Assembly: GCA_035998445.1 (NCBI GenBank)
Contig: DASYHQ010000061.1
Coordinates: 248,001 to 312,000, forward strand
DNA length: 64,000 nt
DNA from: Tepidisphaeraceae bacterium
GTDB lineage: Bacteria > Planctomycetota > Phycisphaerae > Tepidisphaerales > Tepidisphaeraceae
Reading direction: 5' to 3'
A program made the position numbers and the translations under genes. Shown piece after piece: positions 1-8,510 of this stretch. A model generated the notes under the pieces. That model had not been told where the DNA came from and searched no databases. It saw only the letters and a program-made list of their open reading frames with translations. Numbering within the stretch: position 1 is the stretch's first letter; each line of letters begins with the position of its first letter.

Positions 1-475
1 GCAGCACGAGCCGGCCAACCGGATTGGCGCTGCGGGTGCAGTAGTCGAGCACGTCGGTCCAGCGCTCGTAGCGCGACACGTGCTGGTCTTGCCGAAACGC
101 CGACAGCAGGTCCAGGAACGGCTCGATCGGCAGGGCGTGCCGGTCGATCGTCAGCTTTAGCCCGACAAAAAGGGGCTGGTCGGGCGACCCGGCGTAGCAG
201 GCGCGCAGCTGTTGCTCGCAATCGTCCAGTCGACGCAGCGCCACGGCGCGGCTCGGGGCGGTGTCGGCCAGGTCGTCGGCGTGCCGGCAGAAGGCGTAGA
301 CGTTCGCGAAGTCGACCCGCAAATGCTTAGGCAACAGGCAGCTTAAAACGTGGAAGTTCTCGCCCGTCGAACGGGCAGTTAACGCGCTAACCGATGTCGC
401 GTGTTCGTTCGGAGATGCCGAGGCAGGGTCGCCAGCACCGATGCTGGTGGGAAGTTCATCGACGGCGAATGGCAT
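1..475 (-). CDS. hpnC: Squalene synthase HpnC, 3' part cut by window edge
   Basis: Squalene/phytoene synthase family member; HpnC, with HpnD and HpnE, converts farnesyl diphosphate to squalene for hopanoids. The visible 158 codons begin at an ATG at 475 and contain the segment FANVYAFCRHADDLAD, which is the first Asp-rich (DxxxD) substrate-Mg binding motif of the family, followed by the helix pattern VLDYCTRSANPVGRLVL typical of HpnC. The N-terminus carries a Ser/Thr/Ala-rich extension before the conserved core. The second Asp-rich motif and the C-terminal half lie outside the window. An upstream ATG at 486 is out of frame, so 475 is the first usable start. HpnD and HpnE would be expected further left (inference). 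Confidence 0.85.
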   Translation of the reverse strand, partial: MPFAVDELPTSIGAGDPASASPNEHATSVSALTARSTGENFHVLSCLLPKHLRVDFANVYAFCRHADDLADTAPSRAVALRRLDDCEQQLRACYAGSPDQPLFVGLKLTIDRHALPIEPFLDLLSAFRQDQHVSRYERWTDVLDYCTRSANPVGRLVL

Positions 476-601
476 CTTGCTGCCATCGTAGGCAGTTAGC
501 AGCGGGGCGGCCAACTAGAAATTCAGCGTGCTGATCGGAATTGAAAATCCTGCGTCAATCGATGGCAATGCGCGCCGCCATCCACAAAATGGCGCGGACC
601 G

Positions 602-1291
602 ATGCAGATGCAGCCCTACCTCATCACGGCGACCCTTCTCCTGGCCCTTTTCGGTTGCGCCGATCGGGAGGCCAACAGGCCCGTCGCGGCGCCAGCCGCG
701 ACGGTGGATCGAACTGCGTCAACCACGCAGTCGGCAACGACGAACCCGTCACACGCCTGGGCCGAGGGCAAGCAGCTGTTCTACGAGTTGATCTCCGGCC
801 AGTCGAAATCGACGGACGCATCGCAGCGCTACTGGCAGCGCGCCGCCGACGCCCAGCCGGACGCCGTCGTGCCGCAGGCGTACCTCGGGGCGACGAACAT
901 GATGGCGTCGGCGCACTCCCGGTGGCTGCCCACGAAGGGACAGCTGGCGCGCACCGGCCTGAAGCAGTTGGACGCCGCGGTTGCCGCCGATCCGGAGAAC
1001 GTGGAAGTGCGGTTCTTGCGCGGCATGACGAGCTATAACCTCCCCGGCTTCTTCGAGCGTGGCGCGATCGCAGCGGAAGATTTGGCGTTCGTCGCCGGGC
1101 GGGCGAAGGAGGCGGTCGCAAGCCAGCAATTGCTGCCGGGCCAGGGGGCGGCAGCGCTGTATCACCATGGCCTGTTGCGCGAAGTCGCCAAGGACCGCGC
1201 AACCGCCCGGCAAGCATGGCAGGACGCGATTGCGATTGCGCCAGACAGCGCCCCCGCCAAAGCGGCGCGCGAGCGCCTGAATGAAAACTGA
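602..1291 (+). CDS. Exported lipoprotein with TPR-like helices
   Basis: Predicted lipoprotein of 229 residues: the N-terminus MQMQPYLITATLLLALFGC is a lipoprotein signal with the acylated cysteine at residue 19. A Thr/Ala-rich linker follows, then helical segments with small/aromatic spacing reminiscent of tetratricopeptide repeats, ending in APAKAARERLNEN. No catalytic motif is visible. It is transcribed divergently from hpnC, with 126 bases between them. No clear ribosome site precedes the first ATG; an internal ATG two codons later is an equal alternative. The function is unknown; a periplasmic scaffold is only a guess from the helical repeats. Confidence 0.6.
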   Translation: MQMQPYLITATLLLALFGCADREANRPVAAPAATVDRTASTTQSATTNPSHAWAEGKQLFYELISGQSKSTDASQRYWQRAADAQPDAVVPQAYLGATNMMASAHSRWLPTKGQLARTGLKQLDAAVAADPENVEVRFLRGMTSYNLPGFFERGAIAAEDLAFVAGRAKEAVASQQLLPGQGAAALYHHGLLREVAKDRATARQAWQDAIAIAPDSAPAKAARERLNEN

Positions 1292-1339
1292 ACGCGACGG
1301 TCTCAGTACGATCTAGCGATCGCTTGCGGCTTCGGGGAA

Positions 1340-1450
1340 CGGAAGCGGTCGGGACTGCGAAGCCGCAAGCGACCCGAGGGATCTCGAACGCCGAGCGATT
1401 GACGCCAGTGGGAGATCCCTCGGGTCGCTACCGCTCCCCTCGGGATGACA
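1340..1450. repeat. REP-like palindromic element, family 1 (degenerate copy)
   Basis: The right half (about 1412-1449) matches the family consensus ending in CTCGGGATGAC and carries GATCCCTCGGGTCGCTACC. The left half is eroded but keeps GCGACCCGAGGGATCTC near 1368-1384, which can pair with the right half. It fills most of the gap between the lipoprotein and the next gene. Confidence 0.7.
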
Positions 1451-1483
1451 GGCTTCGCGGAAACTCGATCCGTCAGACCGTGG

Positions 1484-1708
1484 CTAGAACGGCGTCTTCA
1501 TGCCCATGCCGCGGACGACGCAGTAGCCGGCCTTGGCTTGCCAGAGGCAAAGCGCCGCCGCCGCGACGAAGCTGCCACCGACGATCGCGACGGGCACGTT
1601 CTGCCAGAAGTACGCAGCCAGCAGCAAAGCGATCGCGACGATGAGGCAGACGATGCCGATCGTCCTGCGGACGCGCCGGCCGTGGGTGTCGATGTTGCAT
1701 TGCATCAT
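1484..1708 (-). CDS. Small two-helix membrane protein (DUF2892-like)
   Basis: A 74-residue protein starting MMQCNIDTHGRRVRRTIG, with two hydrophobic segments (about residues 15-35 and 38-57) and a C-terminal Cys/Met tail YCVVRGMGMKTPF. The basic N-terminus, paired helices and length resemble the DUF2892 family of small inner-membrane proteins, often found beside or fused to rhodanese domains; that assignment is tentative. Two adjacent ATGs at 1708 and 1705 follow an AAGG-type ribosome site. It stands alone between the family 1 repeat and the hydrolase on the other strand. Confidence 0.5.
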   Translation of the reverse strand: MMQCNIDTHGRRVRRTIGIVCLIVAIALLLAAYFWQNVPVAIVGGSFVAAAALCLWQAKAGYCVVRGMGMKTPF

Positions 1709-1816
1709 AAATGGGTCGCCTTGATGTTGCGCGTTGTGGCTCACGGGCGCGCAGCGCATTGTGATACGATCGTCTCAAGAACCATCCCGCAGCCGCTACC
1801 GTTGCCAGTAAATCTT

Positions 1817-2542
1817 ATGCGATACACTACCTTACCCGATTGGTTCACGGCCACCGAAGTGGGGCCGGGCGTCGTGCGGATCAACGAGCCTTACTATAGG
1901 CAGGACTACCGCTGTAACATTCTGCTGATCAAGGGGCACGACCGCGACCTGCTGATCGACACGGGCCTGGGGCTCGGCAATTTACGCCAATTTCTACGGC
2001 CGATGAGCGAAAATCCTCTATTAATCTGCAGTCACTCGCACTACGACCACATCGGCAGCAACTTCGAGTTCCCTGAACGGCTCATCCACCCCGCCGAGGC
2101 CGACGTCGTCGCGCAACCCACCCAGCGCAACACATTCGCCGACCCGGTACTGCTGACGAAGGACTTCAGCACGCTTCCCTGGCCCGGTTGGGACGCGAAT
2201 GATTGGTCGCCACCCCCGGCGCCGGCGACGGGCTCGCTGAACGAGGGAGACGTGCTGGAGCTTGGGGACCGTTCGCTGCGCGTGTTGCACACGCCGGGCC
2301 ACTCGTGGGGCAGCATCTGCCTGTGGGACGAGCGCAGCCGTGAGTTGTTTTGTGCCGACACTGTCTACGAAGGGGAGATCTTCGACTTCCTGCCCTGCTC
2401 GGATGTGCCGACGTACGTGAAGTCGATGCAGCGACTGCGCGAACTGCCGGTGCGCGTGGCGTACCCTGGGCATGGGCCGGTGTTGGAGGAGGCCGCGTTC
2501 TTTGGGATCGTCGATGGGTACATCGCGCGGAATGCGAATTGA
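1817..2542 (+). CDS. Metallo-beta-lactamase-fold hydrolase
   Basis: A 241-residue MBL-fold protein. The core metal motif HSHYDHIG (the HxHxDH signature) is near residue 73, and further ligands are seen in HTPGHSWGS and in CADT and YPGHGP, so a dinuclear zinc/iron site should be complete. The segment LLIDTGLGLGNLR is the usual strand-turn before it. The reaction is a hydrolysis; the substrate (thioester, lactone or phosphodiester) cannot be told. The ATG at 1817 was chosen because the conserved fold begins right after it; the frame is open for 124 codons upstream but those codons read antisense to the neighbouring small gene and have no family character. Confidence 0.8.
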   Translation: MRYTTLPDWFTATEVGPGVVRINEPYYRQDYRCNILLIKGHDRDLLIDTGLGLGNLRQFLRPMSENPLLICSHSHYDHIGSNFEFPERLIHPAEADVVAQPTQRNTFADPVLLTKDFSTLPWPGWDANDWSPPPAPATGSLNEGDVLELGDRSLRVLHTPGHSWGSICLWDERSRELFCADTVYEGEIFDFLPCSDVPTYVKSMQRLRELPVRVAYPGHGPVLEEAAFFGIVDGYIARNAN

Positions 2543-2545
2543 GGT

Positions 2546-2792
2546 TTGAAAGAGAACGCGAAGGCGCGAAGGACCGCGAAGAAAGCCGCGAGGGAATGCA
2601 ATAGATGTGGCGCCCGATCCGCGTCACTCTCGCAGGGCGGCACTATAGAAGCGTAGTGGCACAAGCCCCTGTCTACTTCGCGGTCCTTCCCGTCCGCCCT
2701 TTGCGTTCGCATTCTCTGCACTTGAAGCGAGAGAATACGGGGGGAGAGTAAGACGGGGGGAGAGACAGGCAGGAATGCCTGTCCTACAGAAG
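2546..2792. repeat. Composite repeat: GCGAAGGCGCGAAG tract plus tail element
   Basis: Downstream of the hydrolase the DNA contains AACGCGAAGGCGCGAAGG near 2560 and an inverted echo CTTCGCGGTCCTTCCCG near 2677. It ends in the palindromic unit GACAGGCAGGAATGCCTGTC, followed by CTACAGAAG, at 2762-2792. The same modules recur at 19887-20457 and 60828-60945, so this is one copy of a dispersed non-coding family. No gene is supported here. Confidence 0.7.
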
Positions 2793-2826
2793 CGCGGTTT
2801 ATTTAGCATCGCTGGTTCGTAGGCCG

Positions 2827-3687
2827 TCATGATTTGAACCGTCCGAACCGTTGCTTCTGTCGTTGGCCTTGCCAGCAGACGACGTTCCAGAGATTGGCGA
2901 CGGGTTGTTGGGTGTAGGGCAGTTGCTGCATGTAGCCGTCGGGGCCGAACTCGCTGGTCATGGTGACGACGGGCATGCCGCGGGCGCGTTGCGATTGCCA
3001 GATCTCGTCCCACCAGCGCTCGTGGGCCAGCAGGGCCGGTTGATATTCCGGGGCGGCGGGGTCGGGCACCTGGGCGTGCTGGGCATAGCCGACACGGCAA
3101 TGCACGTGGTGCGCGCGGGCGGCGCATTGCCTGATGATGTCCATCTCCGTGTCGATCAACCGCTCGGCCACCACGCACCAATGGCTGAAGTCGCACGTGA
3201 GCTTCATCGTCGGCAGCGCCGCGATCACGTCGCGCGTGATCCACGGGTTGAACAGCGACCGGCAGCGGTGCGTCTCGAAGCTGATCGTGACGCCGCTCCG
3301 CTCGCTCATCTCGACGCCGCGGCCGAAGAAGTCGAGGTTCTGCTGCAGGCTCCAGGCGTCGTAGCCGCACATCGTGCTGATGAACAGTGGTTCGACCTCG
3401 CTGGCGAGGTTCACGGCCGTCTGAAGATCGCGCAGGTGATCGTCGACCGTGAAGTGCGGCTCGGGCACCCACCAATCGTAGGTCGGCTTATCGCTTAGGC
3501 CGGTCGTTACCTCGGAGATCATCGACAGGCCATTGCGCGACAGCAGTTCGCGCAGCCGCTTGCGCGTGGGGGCGTCTTTGGGAATCGGCATCTCGATCCC
3601 ATCAAACCCGCCGGCGACGGTTTGGGTCACCAGCGTTTCGAGATCGGTGGGGGCACCCCACCACGTACGGCACATTTGCAGTTGCAT
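2827..3687 (-). CDS. Sugar phosphate isomerase/epimerase-like TIM barrel
   Basis: A 286-residue member of the xylose isomerase-like / AP endonuclease 2 TIM-barrel superfamily. Diagnostic segments are the first strand-loop GGFDGIEMPIPKDAP, the metal-ligand type strand TISFETHRCRSLF (Glu), LTCDFSHWCVVAERL (Asp and His) and the C-terminal VVTMTSEFGPDGYMQQ (Glu). Together these suggest a divalent-metal site used for epimerisation or isomerisation of a sugar or polyol. Planctomycetes carry many such paralogues, so the substrate is not assignable. An AGGGA ribosome site lies 7 bases before the ATG at 3687; an in-frame GTG at 3711 upstream lacks one. Confidence 0.75.
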   Translation of the reverse strand: MQLQMCRTWWGAPTDLETLVTQTVAGGFDGIEMPIPKDAPTRKRLRELLSRNGLSMISEVTTGLSDKPTYDWWVPEPHFTVDDHLRDLQTAVNLASEVEPLFISTMCGYDAWSLQQNLDFFGRGVEMSERSGVTISFETHRCRSLFNPWITRDVIAALPTMKLTCDFSHWCVVAERLIDTEMDIIRQCAARAHHVHCRVGYAQHAQVPDPAAPEYQPALLAHERWWDEIWQSQRARGMPVVTMTSEFGPDGYMQQLPYTQQPVANLWNVVCWQGQRQKQRFGRFKS

Positions 3688-3708
3688 GGAAATCCCTGTC
3701 TTTTTCCG

Positions 3709-3849
3709 CACGTAGCATGGGCGTCTCGCCCATGAGTGTGGTTAGAACCCGCGTCGTTATTGCTGGCGGATCGCGCTGCTCGAGCGGCACGTTGCAAATT
3801 CGATCTCTCTGACTTAATGCGGTCATGGGCGGGACGCCCATGCTACGTG
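3709..3849. repeat. Inverted repeat pair, 27-bp arms (family 3)
   Basis: Arms 3709-3735 and 3823-3849 are reverse complements at 26 of 27 positions. Each arm contains an inner palindrome, CATGGGCG..CGCCCATG, so the element can fold as two small hairpins or one long one. A sister element lies at 14730-14868. The rest of the 317-base gap (3688-4004) shows nothing else recognisable. Confidence 0.8.
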
Positions 3850-4004
3850 AAGAGCGGGCGCCCTCACGTGCTTCCAGCGTTTCCCACTCGCAGTTCACCA
3901 CCGACGCCCACAACAGCAAAACCCCGCGAGCCGCCGCCCGCTCCGGGGGGGAAGAGACGGGACGGACGGCCGCGGGGAAAATCGGGTGATGCATCAGCGA
4001 AGCG

Positions 4005-5069
4005 TTACTTCGCCTCTGCCTTATACCCTTCGTCGGCCAGCATCTTCAGTGGCGTCAGGTCGACGCTGGCCTCGATGGGCATGTCCTTCTTCATAATGCC
4101 GAACTTCACCCACCAGTCGTTGGTGAGCTTCGTCGTCGCCTTCACCTGGCCGTTGGACTGGCCCTCGGGCGCGTCGCCCGGCAGCACGCCCATGTAGCGG
4201 GCGGCTTCCTCGAAGGAATAGACGTACATGCCGCCGACCTTGGGCTTGCCGTCGCTGCCGATCGTCTCCTCGACGGCCGACACGTCGAACTTGATCGCCT
4301 TGGCGATGATCGCGTTGCCCTCGGCCGGGTTGGCGCGCCAGAACTTGATCGCTTCGTACCAGCCCTTCATGACGTTCTTGGCCACCTCGGGCTTGTTCTT
4401 GATAAAGTCGGCGTTCATGTAGACGGCGTCGTGCAGCAGGCCGGTCTTCAGCCAGTAGGGGTCGTGCGAGTTGGCCAGGACGTGCGAGCCCTTGATGTTC
4501 TTCAGCACCTGTCCGCCGTACGGTTCCCAGAATTCCCCAGCGGCCACCTCGCCACCGATCATGGCGGCGGCGGCGTCGTCCATGATGACGTTGACGTACT
4601 TGGCGTCGGCGAACGGCACGCCGTTGATTTCCAGGTAGATGCCCATGAAGATCTGCGACAGCCCACCCTCCATCACCGCCACGCTCTTACCCTTCAGGTC
4701 GGCGGCGGTCTTGATCTCCTGGCGCGCGATGATCTTGTCGGTGCCGTAGCTCAGGCCGTGATACGCGACGTACTTGATCGGGCTGCCCGCCTCGGCGGCG
4801 ATCGGGCCATATTCACCGGTGCTGCTGATAACGTCGAGCTGACCGGCCGACATCATGCCGAAGCTCTGCATGGGGTCTTCGATGATCTGAATGTCGAGGT
4901 CAACGTCGGGCGCGAGGTTCTTCTCTTTGGCGATGAACCAGAAGCCGTACGTGGGCCAGGAGAAGATCGACACGCGCACCTTTTCGGCGGCGTGGGTGAG
5001 GGAACTGGTAGACAGGATCGTCGCCGCGCCGATCGCGGTGAGTAAGAGGGTCTTCAACGGGTTCTTCAT
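4005..5069 (-). CDS. ABC transporter substrate-binding protein (NMT1/SsuA/TauA type)
   Basis: A 354-residue periplasmic binding protein. It has a Sec signal MKNPLKTLLLTAIGAATI with cleavage likely after THAA, then the family pattern VSIFSWPTYGFWFIAKEKN and LDVISSTGEYGPIAAEAG, and AADLKGKSVAVMEGG, the hinge motif of nitrate/sulfonate/taurine-type receptors. The mature protein should deliver a small organic solute to the permease encoded just upstream (176 bases). The ATG at 5069 has GGAG five bases before it; an in-frame TTG four codons earlier is less likely. A related but distinct receptor is encoded at 9061-10089, so this cluster has two receptors. The substrate is unknown. Confidence 0.85.
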   Translation of the reverse strand: MKNPLKTLLLTAIGAATILSTSSLTHAAEKVRVSIFSWPTYGFWFIAKEKNLAPDVDLDIQIIEDPMQSFGMMSAGQLDVISSTGEYGPIAAEAGSPIKYVAYHGLSYGTDKIIARQEIKTAADLKGKSVAVMEGGLSQIFMGIYLEINGVPFADAKYVNVIMDDAAAAMIGGEVAAGEFWEPYGGQVLKNIKGSHVLANSHDPYWLKTGLLHDAVYMNADFIKNKPEVAKNVMKGWYEAIKFWRANPAEGNAIIAKAIKFDVSAVEETIGSDGKPKVGGMYVYSFEEAARYMGVLPGDAPEGQSNGQVKATTKLTNDWWVKFGIMKKDMPIEASVDLTPLKMLADEGYKAEAK

Positions 5070-5114
5070 TCTGTTCTCCAATGGTTGGTTGCAGAAAATA
5101 CGGACGCTGCTCCT

Positions 5115-5232
5115 GCCCCTCTCCCGGTACTCCGGGGGAGGCTGGGTGGGGGTGATTTCGAGCTGCTGACGGTTCTCGGCAGCACAAAATCACCCTCACC
5201 CAGCCTCTCCCATGAGTACATGGGAGAGGGGC
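5115..5232. repeat. REP-like element, family 2
   Basis: Paired hairpins: CCTCTCCCGGTACTCCGGGGG on the left and CCTCTCCCATGAGTACATGG on the right. The inner arms GGTGATTTCG and AAATCACCCTCACCCAGCC pair with each other. It lies between the permease and binding-protein genes of the same operon, so it may shape the mRNA between them (inference). Confidence 0.8.
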
Positions 5233-5245
5233 AAGATTCTCAGGC

Positions 5246-6136
5246 TCACTTGGCCGCCTTTAGTCGCAAGTACGGGAACACCACGTGACGCGCCAGCCGG
5301 AACAGGCAGTCGAACGCCAGCCCCAGCGCGCCGATGACGAGGATGCCGGCCAGCACGTCCTCGGTGCGCATGAAGCGTTTGGCGCGCATCATCACGGCGC
5401 CGATGCCGTCGGTGCTGGCGACGATCTCGGCGATCACGAGGTAGGTCCAACTGACGGCCAGCATCTGCCGCATCACGTCCAGCACGTGCGGCATGACGGC
5501 CGGCACGACAACGCTGAACATCAACCGGCGGCGGCTGGCGCCCAGCGTCTGGGCGACCTCGATCAGGTCCATCGAGACCTGCTTCGTGTGGTCCATGACG
5601 AGCGTGATCAGGAAGAAGACCACGCCCAGGAACAGCAGCGCCAGCTTCTGCATCTCACCCGTGCCGAACCACATCAACAGCAGCGGCACGAACGCCGGCG
5701 CGGGCAGGTAGCGCCACACCGCCACCACGGGGTTCAGCAGCGCCCCGGCCCGCGTGAAGGTGCCCATGACGATGCCCAGCGGCACCGCGACCGCGCACGC
5801 CGCGGTGAAGCTGGCCAGGATGCGGACGACGCTCGTTCCGATGTCGGCGGCGAAGTTGCGCTCGGCGAGCAGCGTGTACAGCGCCTTCAGCACGTCCCAC
5901 GGCGACGCCAGGATGACATTGGCCGCCGACGCCGACTGCCAGTGCCAGAAGCCGATGAAGAGCACGAAGCCCATCACGCCGAGGAACAGCGTGTGGCCCG
6001 TGCCGATCGGCGCGCGCACGGCCAGCAGGCGACTGCGCCGGCGCGACGGTGTGGTTTCGATTCCGGGAACATTTCGCGACGACGCCGCCGGCATCAGCTT
6101 TGGGCTGAGATCGGTCGTGTCGCCTGCGTAGGACAT
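5246..6136 (-). CDS. ABC transporter permease (SsuC/TauC type)
   Basis: A 296-residue inner-membrane permease of the binding-protein-dependent transport family. Several hydrophobic helices are visible: one after residue 55 (TLFLGVMGFVLFIGFWHW), then VVRILASFTAACAVAVPLG and LALLFLGVVFFLITLV. The EAA-loop signature that contacts the ATPase reads EVAQTLGASRRRLMF with the following VVVPAVMP. The first 50 residues are hydrophilic and Ser/Arg-rich. The ATG at 6136 is preceded by AAGAAGGG; 31 bases separate it from the SUMF1-family gene upstream, consistent with one operon. No ATP-binding subunit gene is found anywhere in the cluster. Confidence 0.85.
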   Translation of the reverse strand: MSYAGDTTDLSPKLMPAASSRNVPGIETTPSRRRSRLLAVRAPIGTGHTLFLGVMGFVLFIGFWHWQSASAANVILASPWDVLKALYTLLAERNFAADIGTSVVRILASFTAACAVAVPLGIVMGTFTRAGALLNPVVAVWRYLPAPAFVPLLLMWFGTGEMQKLALLFLGVVFFLITLVMDHTKQVSMDLIEVAQTLGASRRRLMFSVVVPAVMPHVLDVMRQMLAVSWTYLVIAEIVASTDGIGAVMMRAKRFMRTEDVLAGILVIGALGLAFDCLFRLARHVVFPYLRLKAAK

Positions 6137-6167
6137 CAGATCAACCCTTCTTCGCGATAACGGAAAT

Positions 6168-6947
6168 TCACAGGTCACAGGCCACGCGGAAACCGGTGTT
6201 GTCGAATCGCTGTGCGCTGCCGATCCAATCGCGATAAGCGCAGCGAAGGACGCGCGGCAGCGCGTCCCAGCCACCGTTGCGGACGACCTTCCATTGTGAT
6301 GGACGGTCCCCACTGTTCATCCACGCCGAGCCGTCCGTCGGGGCGCCGGTGTAGTCGTCGTGCCAATCGTCGGCCGTCAGTTCGCAGACGTTGCCGTGCA
6401 TGTCGAACAGGCCGAAGGCGTTGGCGGGATACGAACCGACGGCCACCGGGCGGCCCTTGCCGGGTTCCTGGCGGTAGTCGTAGTAGAGGAAATTGGCCTG
6501 TTCGACCGTGATGTTCGACCCGGTGGCGAAGACGCCCGTCGTGCCGGCCCGGCAGCCGTACTCCCACTCGGCCTCGGTCGGCAGGCGATAGGCGCGACCG
6601 GTGATGCGCGACAGCCACAACAGGTAACCCTGCACGTCGTCCCAACTGATGTTGAAGACCGGCAGCCACCCACGCCCCCAGCCACAGTCATCGGGGCGAT
6701 GTGCACTGGGCACGGCGGCCGAGTAGGCATCCCACGCGTCGAACGTCACGGGATATCGGCCGATGGCAACGTTCGGCTTGATCTGCACCGTGTGCCGCGG
6801 CAGTTCGATTCGGCTGATGAACTTGTCGTCGCCGTCCGTCGCGCCCATCGTGAACGCGCCCGCAGGCAGCACGACCATTTCGGGCGCGGCGTCGGCATCG
6901 CGGAACGTCGTGCCCGCGGGGAGAGGTGCGGTGAGCGTGCTGGTCAT
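6168..6947 (-). CDS. SUMF1-family protein, not a canonical formylglycine enzyme
   Basis: A 259-residue formylglycine-generating-enzyme-like fold (SUMF1/EgtB/PvdO superfamily). Landmarks are MVVLPAGAFTMGATDGDDKF, the PVTFDAWDAY strand, VFNISWDDVQGYLLWLS, YRLPTEAEWEYGCRAGT, the GLFDMHGNVCELTADDWH turn and the end VVRNGGWDALPRVLRCAYRDW..NTGFRVA. True sulfatase-activating enzymes carry two active-site cysteines in a CHxSYC-like stretch at this last position; here it reads DALPRVLRCAYR, so that chemistry is unlikely. No signal peptide is seen. It sits between the Rieske oxygenase and the permease, suggesting a role in the same catabolic unit. An AAGG site precedes ATG 6947. Confidence 0.8.
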   Translation of the reverse strand: MTSTLTAPLPAGTTFRDADAAPEMVVLPAGAFTMGATDGDDKFISRIELPRHTVQIKPNVAIGRYPVTFDAWDAYSAAVPSAHRPDDCGWGRGWLPVFNISWDDVQGYLLWLSRITGRAYRLPTEAEWEYGCRAGTTGVFATGSNITVEQANFLYYDYRQEPGKGRPVAVGSYPANAFGLFDMHGNVCELTADDWHDDYTGAPTDGSAWMNSGDRPSQWKVVRNGGWDALPRVLRCAYRDWIGSAQRFDNTGFRVACDL

Positions 6948-7013
6948 CGTGCGCCTTGGAGAACGGGGCGTAGGGAGAGCTTCATGGAACAAAGCCAAAA
7001 TTGAGGCATGCAC

Positions 7014-8330
7014 CTATGCCCGCACGTGCGCCGCGGCGACGTCATACGCGCGGGCGTCAACGGGTTCGTCGTGGCAGTCGCCGGCGCATTGGGGTGAATA
7101 GGCAATCGCGCCACCGCGATCCGGTGCCGGGACGGGTTGTTCGTACGCCTCGCGAATCTTGCGGGCGAGGTATCGCTGGATGAACCAGATCGGTTGTTCT
7201 AAATAGCTCAGCGGGCCTTGGCGATAGGTGGCGGAGTTCATGCCCTTCTGCACGGCCTCGCAGGCCTCCATGTCTTCCATGTGGAAGTCCTTCAGCATCT
7301 GGATGTCGGTCTCCAGCGCCTTCTCGAAGTGCGGCATCTTGCGCGCATCGGGATGGGCGAGAATGGTGGTCAGCAGCTTCACCCGCTGGGGACCATCGGG
7401 CACCACGCGGTACCAGTAGACGCGGTCGGGCGCCGCGAACAGCAGCATGGTGGGGTAGCCGACGTAGACGTACCACTCCACGCGTTTCTCGACCGGCACG
7501 GTGGGAATATCGATGAAGGTCTTCAGCTCGCTCTTGTCCGATCGCACGTCGTCGGCCAGCTCTTTGATCAATGGCAGATGCGCAACGGTGTACATCGGCT
7601 GTTCTTCATCCGAATAGCACGTTTTAGCCGGAAATAGCGGTTCGAACGTCTTGATGTGCGCGCCGCAGTGGTGGTAGCACTCGGCGAAGTTCTCGACGAT
7701 CACCTTCCAGTTGAAGGCGCAGTCCCACTCCATCTCGGCCATCACTTCAAGGTTGCCCAGCTGCCAGTCGGCCAGCTTCTTGCCCATGTCGCCGTACACT
7801 TCAGCGGCAGGGGGAATGTCGGCGGCGAAGGTGACGAAGATCAGGCCGTTCCAGATTTCCGAGCGAAAGTGGGGCAGGCCGGTCTCTTTGCGGTTGAAGT
7901 TCTCGCTCTTGTTCATCTCGGGCGCGCCTTTACAGCGGCCGTCGAGGTCGTAGGTCCAGAAGTGGTAGGGACAGATGAGGAACCGCGCGTTGCCCTTGGC
8001 CTCACGGCCGTACTCGGTTGGGTTCACGTCCATGCCGCGATGCGGACAGACGCGCGACAGCACGCGCACGAGCATGTCCTTGCCGCGCACGACGACCATC
8101 GGCTCGCCGAGCAGGTCTAGGTTGAAGTAGTCACCGGCCTTGGGAATCTGCGAGACGTGGCCCACGCTGAGCCACTCGCGCTTCAGGATATTGTCGACCT
8201 CGAACTCGTAGTGGACCGGGTCGGTGTACGCGCCGGGCGGAAAGGTCGTCGCCTGGCTCAACGGCCGACCGGCCGCTTCCAACATTTTCTCATGAAGCAC
8301 GGACAACGGGGTCGTCTTGATAGCCGACAT
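7014..8330 (-). CDS. Rieske non-heme iron oxygenase, alpha subunit
   Basis: A 438-residue ring-hydroxylating-type oxygenase. The Rieske [2Fe-2S] ligands are Cys95-x-His97 (VCPHRGM) and Cys120-x2-His123 (CPYHFWTYD). The catalytic mononuclear iron motif is ENFAECYHHCGAH (Asn214, Glu217, His220, His225). The closest recalled relatives with this motif style are oxygenases acting on quaternary amines (carnitine, betaine, stachydrine) as well as aromatic dioxygenases, so the substrate is open. No reductase or ferredoxin partner gene is visible nearby. The ATG at 8330 follows GAGG by eight bases; an in-frame ATG seven codons upstream has no site. It is the first gene of the leftward operon. Confidence 0.88.
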   Translation of the reverse strand: MSAIKTTPLSVLHEKMLEAAGRPLSQATTFPPGAYTDPVHYEFEVDNILKREWLSVGHVSQIPKAGDYFNLDLLGEPMVVVRGKDMLVRVLSRVCPHRGMDVNPTEYGREAKGNARFLICPYHFWTYDLDGRCKGAPEMNKSENFNRKETGLPHFRSEIWNGLIFVTFAADIPPAAEVYGDMGKKLADWQLGNLEVMAEMEWDCAFNWKVIVENFAECYHHCGAHIKTFEPLFPAKTCYSDEEQPMYTVAHLPLIKELADDVRSDKSELKTFIDIPTVPVEKRVEWYVYVGYPTMLLFAAPDRVYWYRVVPDGPQRVKLLTTILAHPDARKMPHFEKALETDIQMLKDFHMEDMEACEAVQKGMNSATYRQGPLSYLEQPIWFIQRYLARKIREAYEQPVPAPDRGGAIAYSPQCAGDCHDEPVDARAYDVAAAHVRA

Positions 8331-8510
8331 CTGTGATACCTCGAACATCAATCACAAGATCGCTCCGTTGTTGCTGTGCACTAGCTGCCCGAAGGTTGCA
8401 CAGCAAATGGAGGGCCAAGCGGGGAGGGGCGGCCGGGACGACGGGGCGAGGATGAAGTCAGGGGCCGCTCCAGGCGTGTGCAGGCAGTTGACGAACGGCT
8501 CTAGTAAACC

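Noticed and set aside
2624-3475. Long Arg-rich ORFs overlapping the TIM-barrel gene, and many similar ones elsewhere
   Set aside because: High GC keeps other frames open; they are Arg/Pro/Ala-rich with no family motifs and overlap well-supported genes.
6168-6947. Formylglycine-generating enzyme for sulfatases
   Set aside because: The paired active-site cysteines are absent and no sulfatase gene is near.
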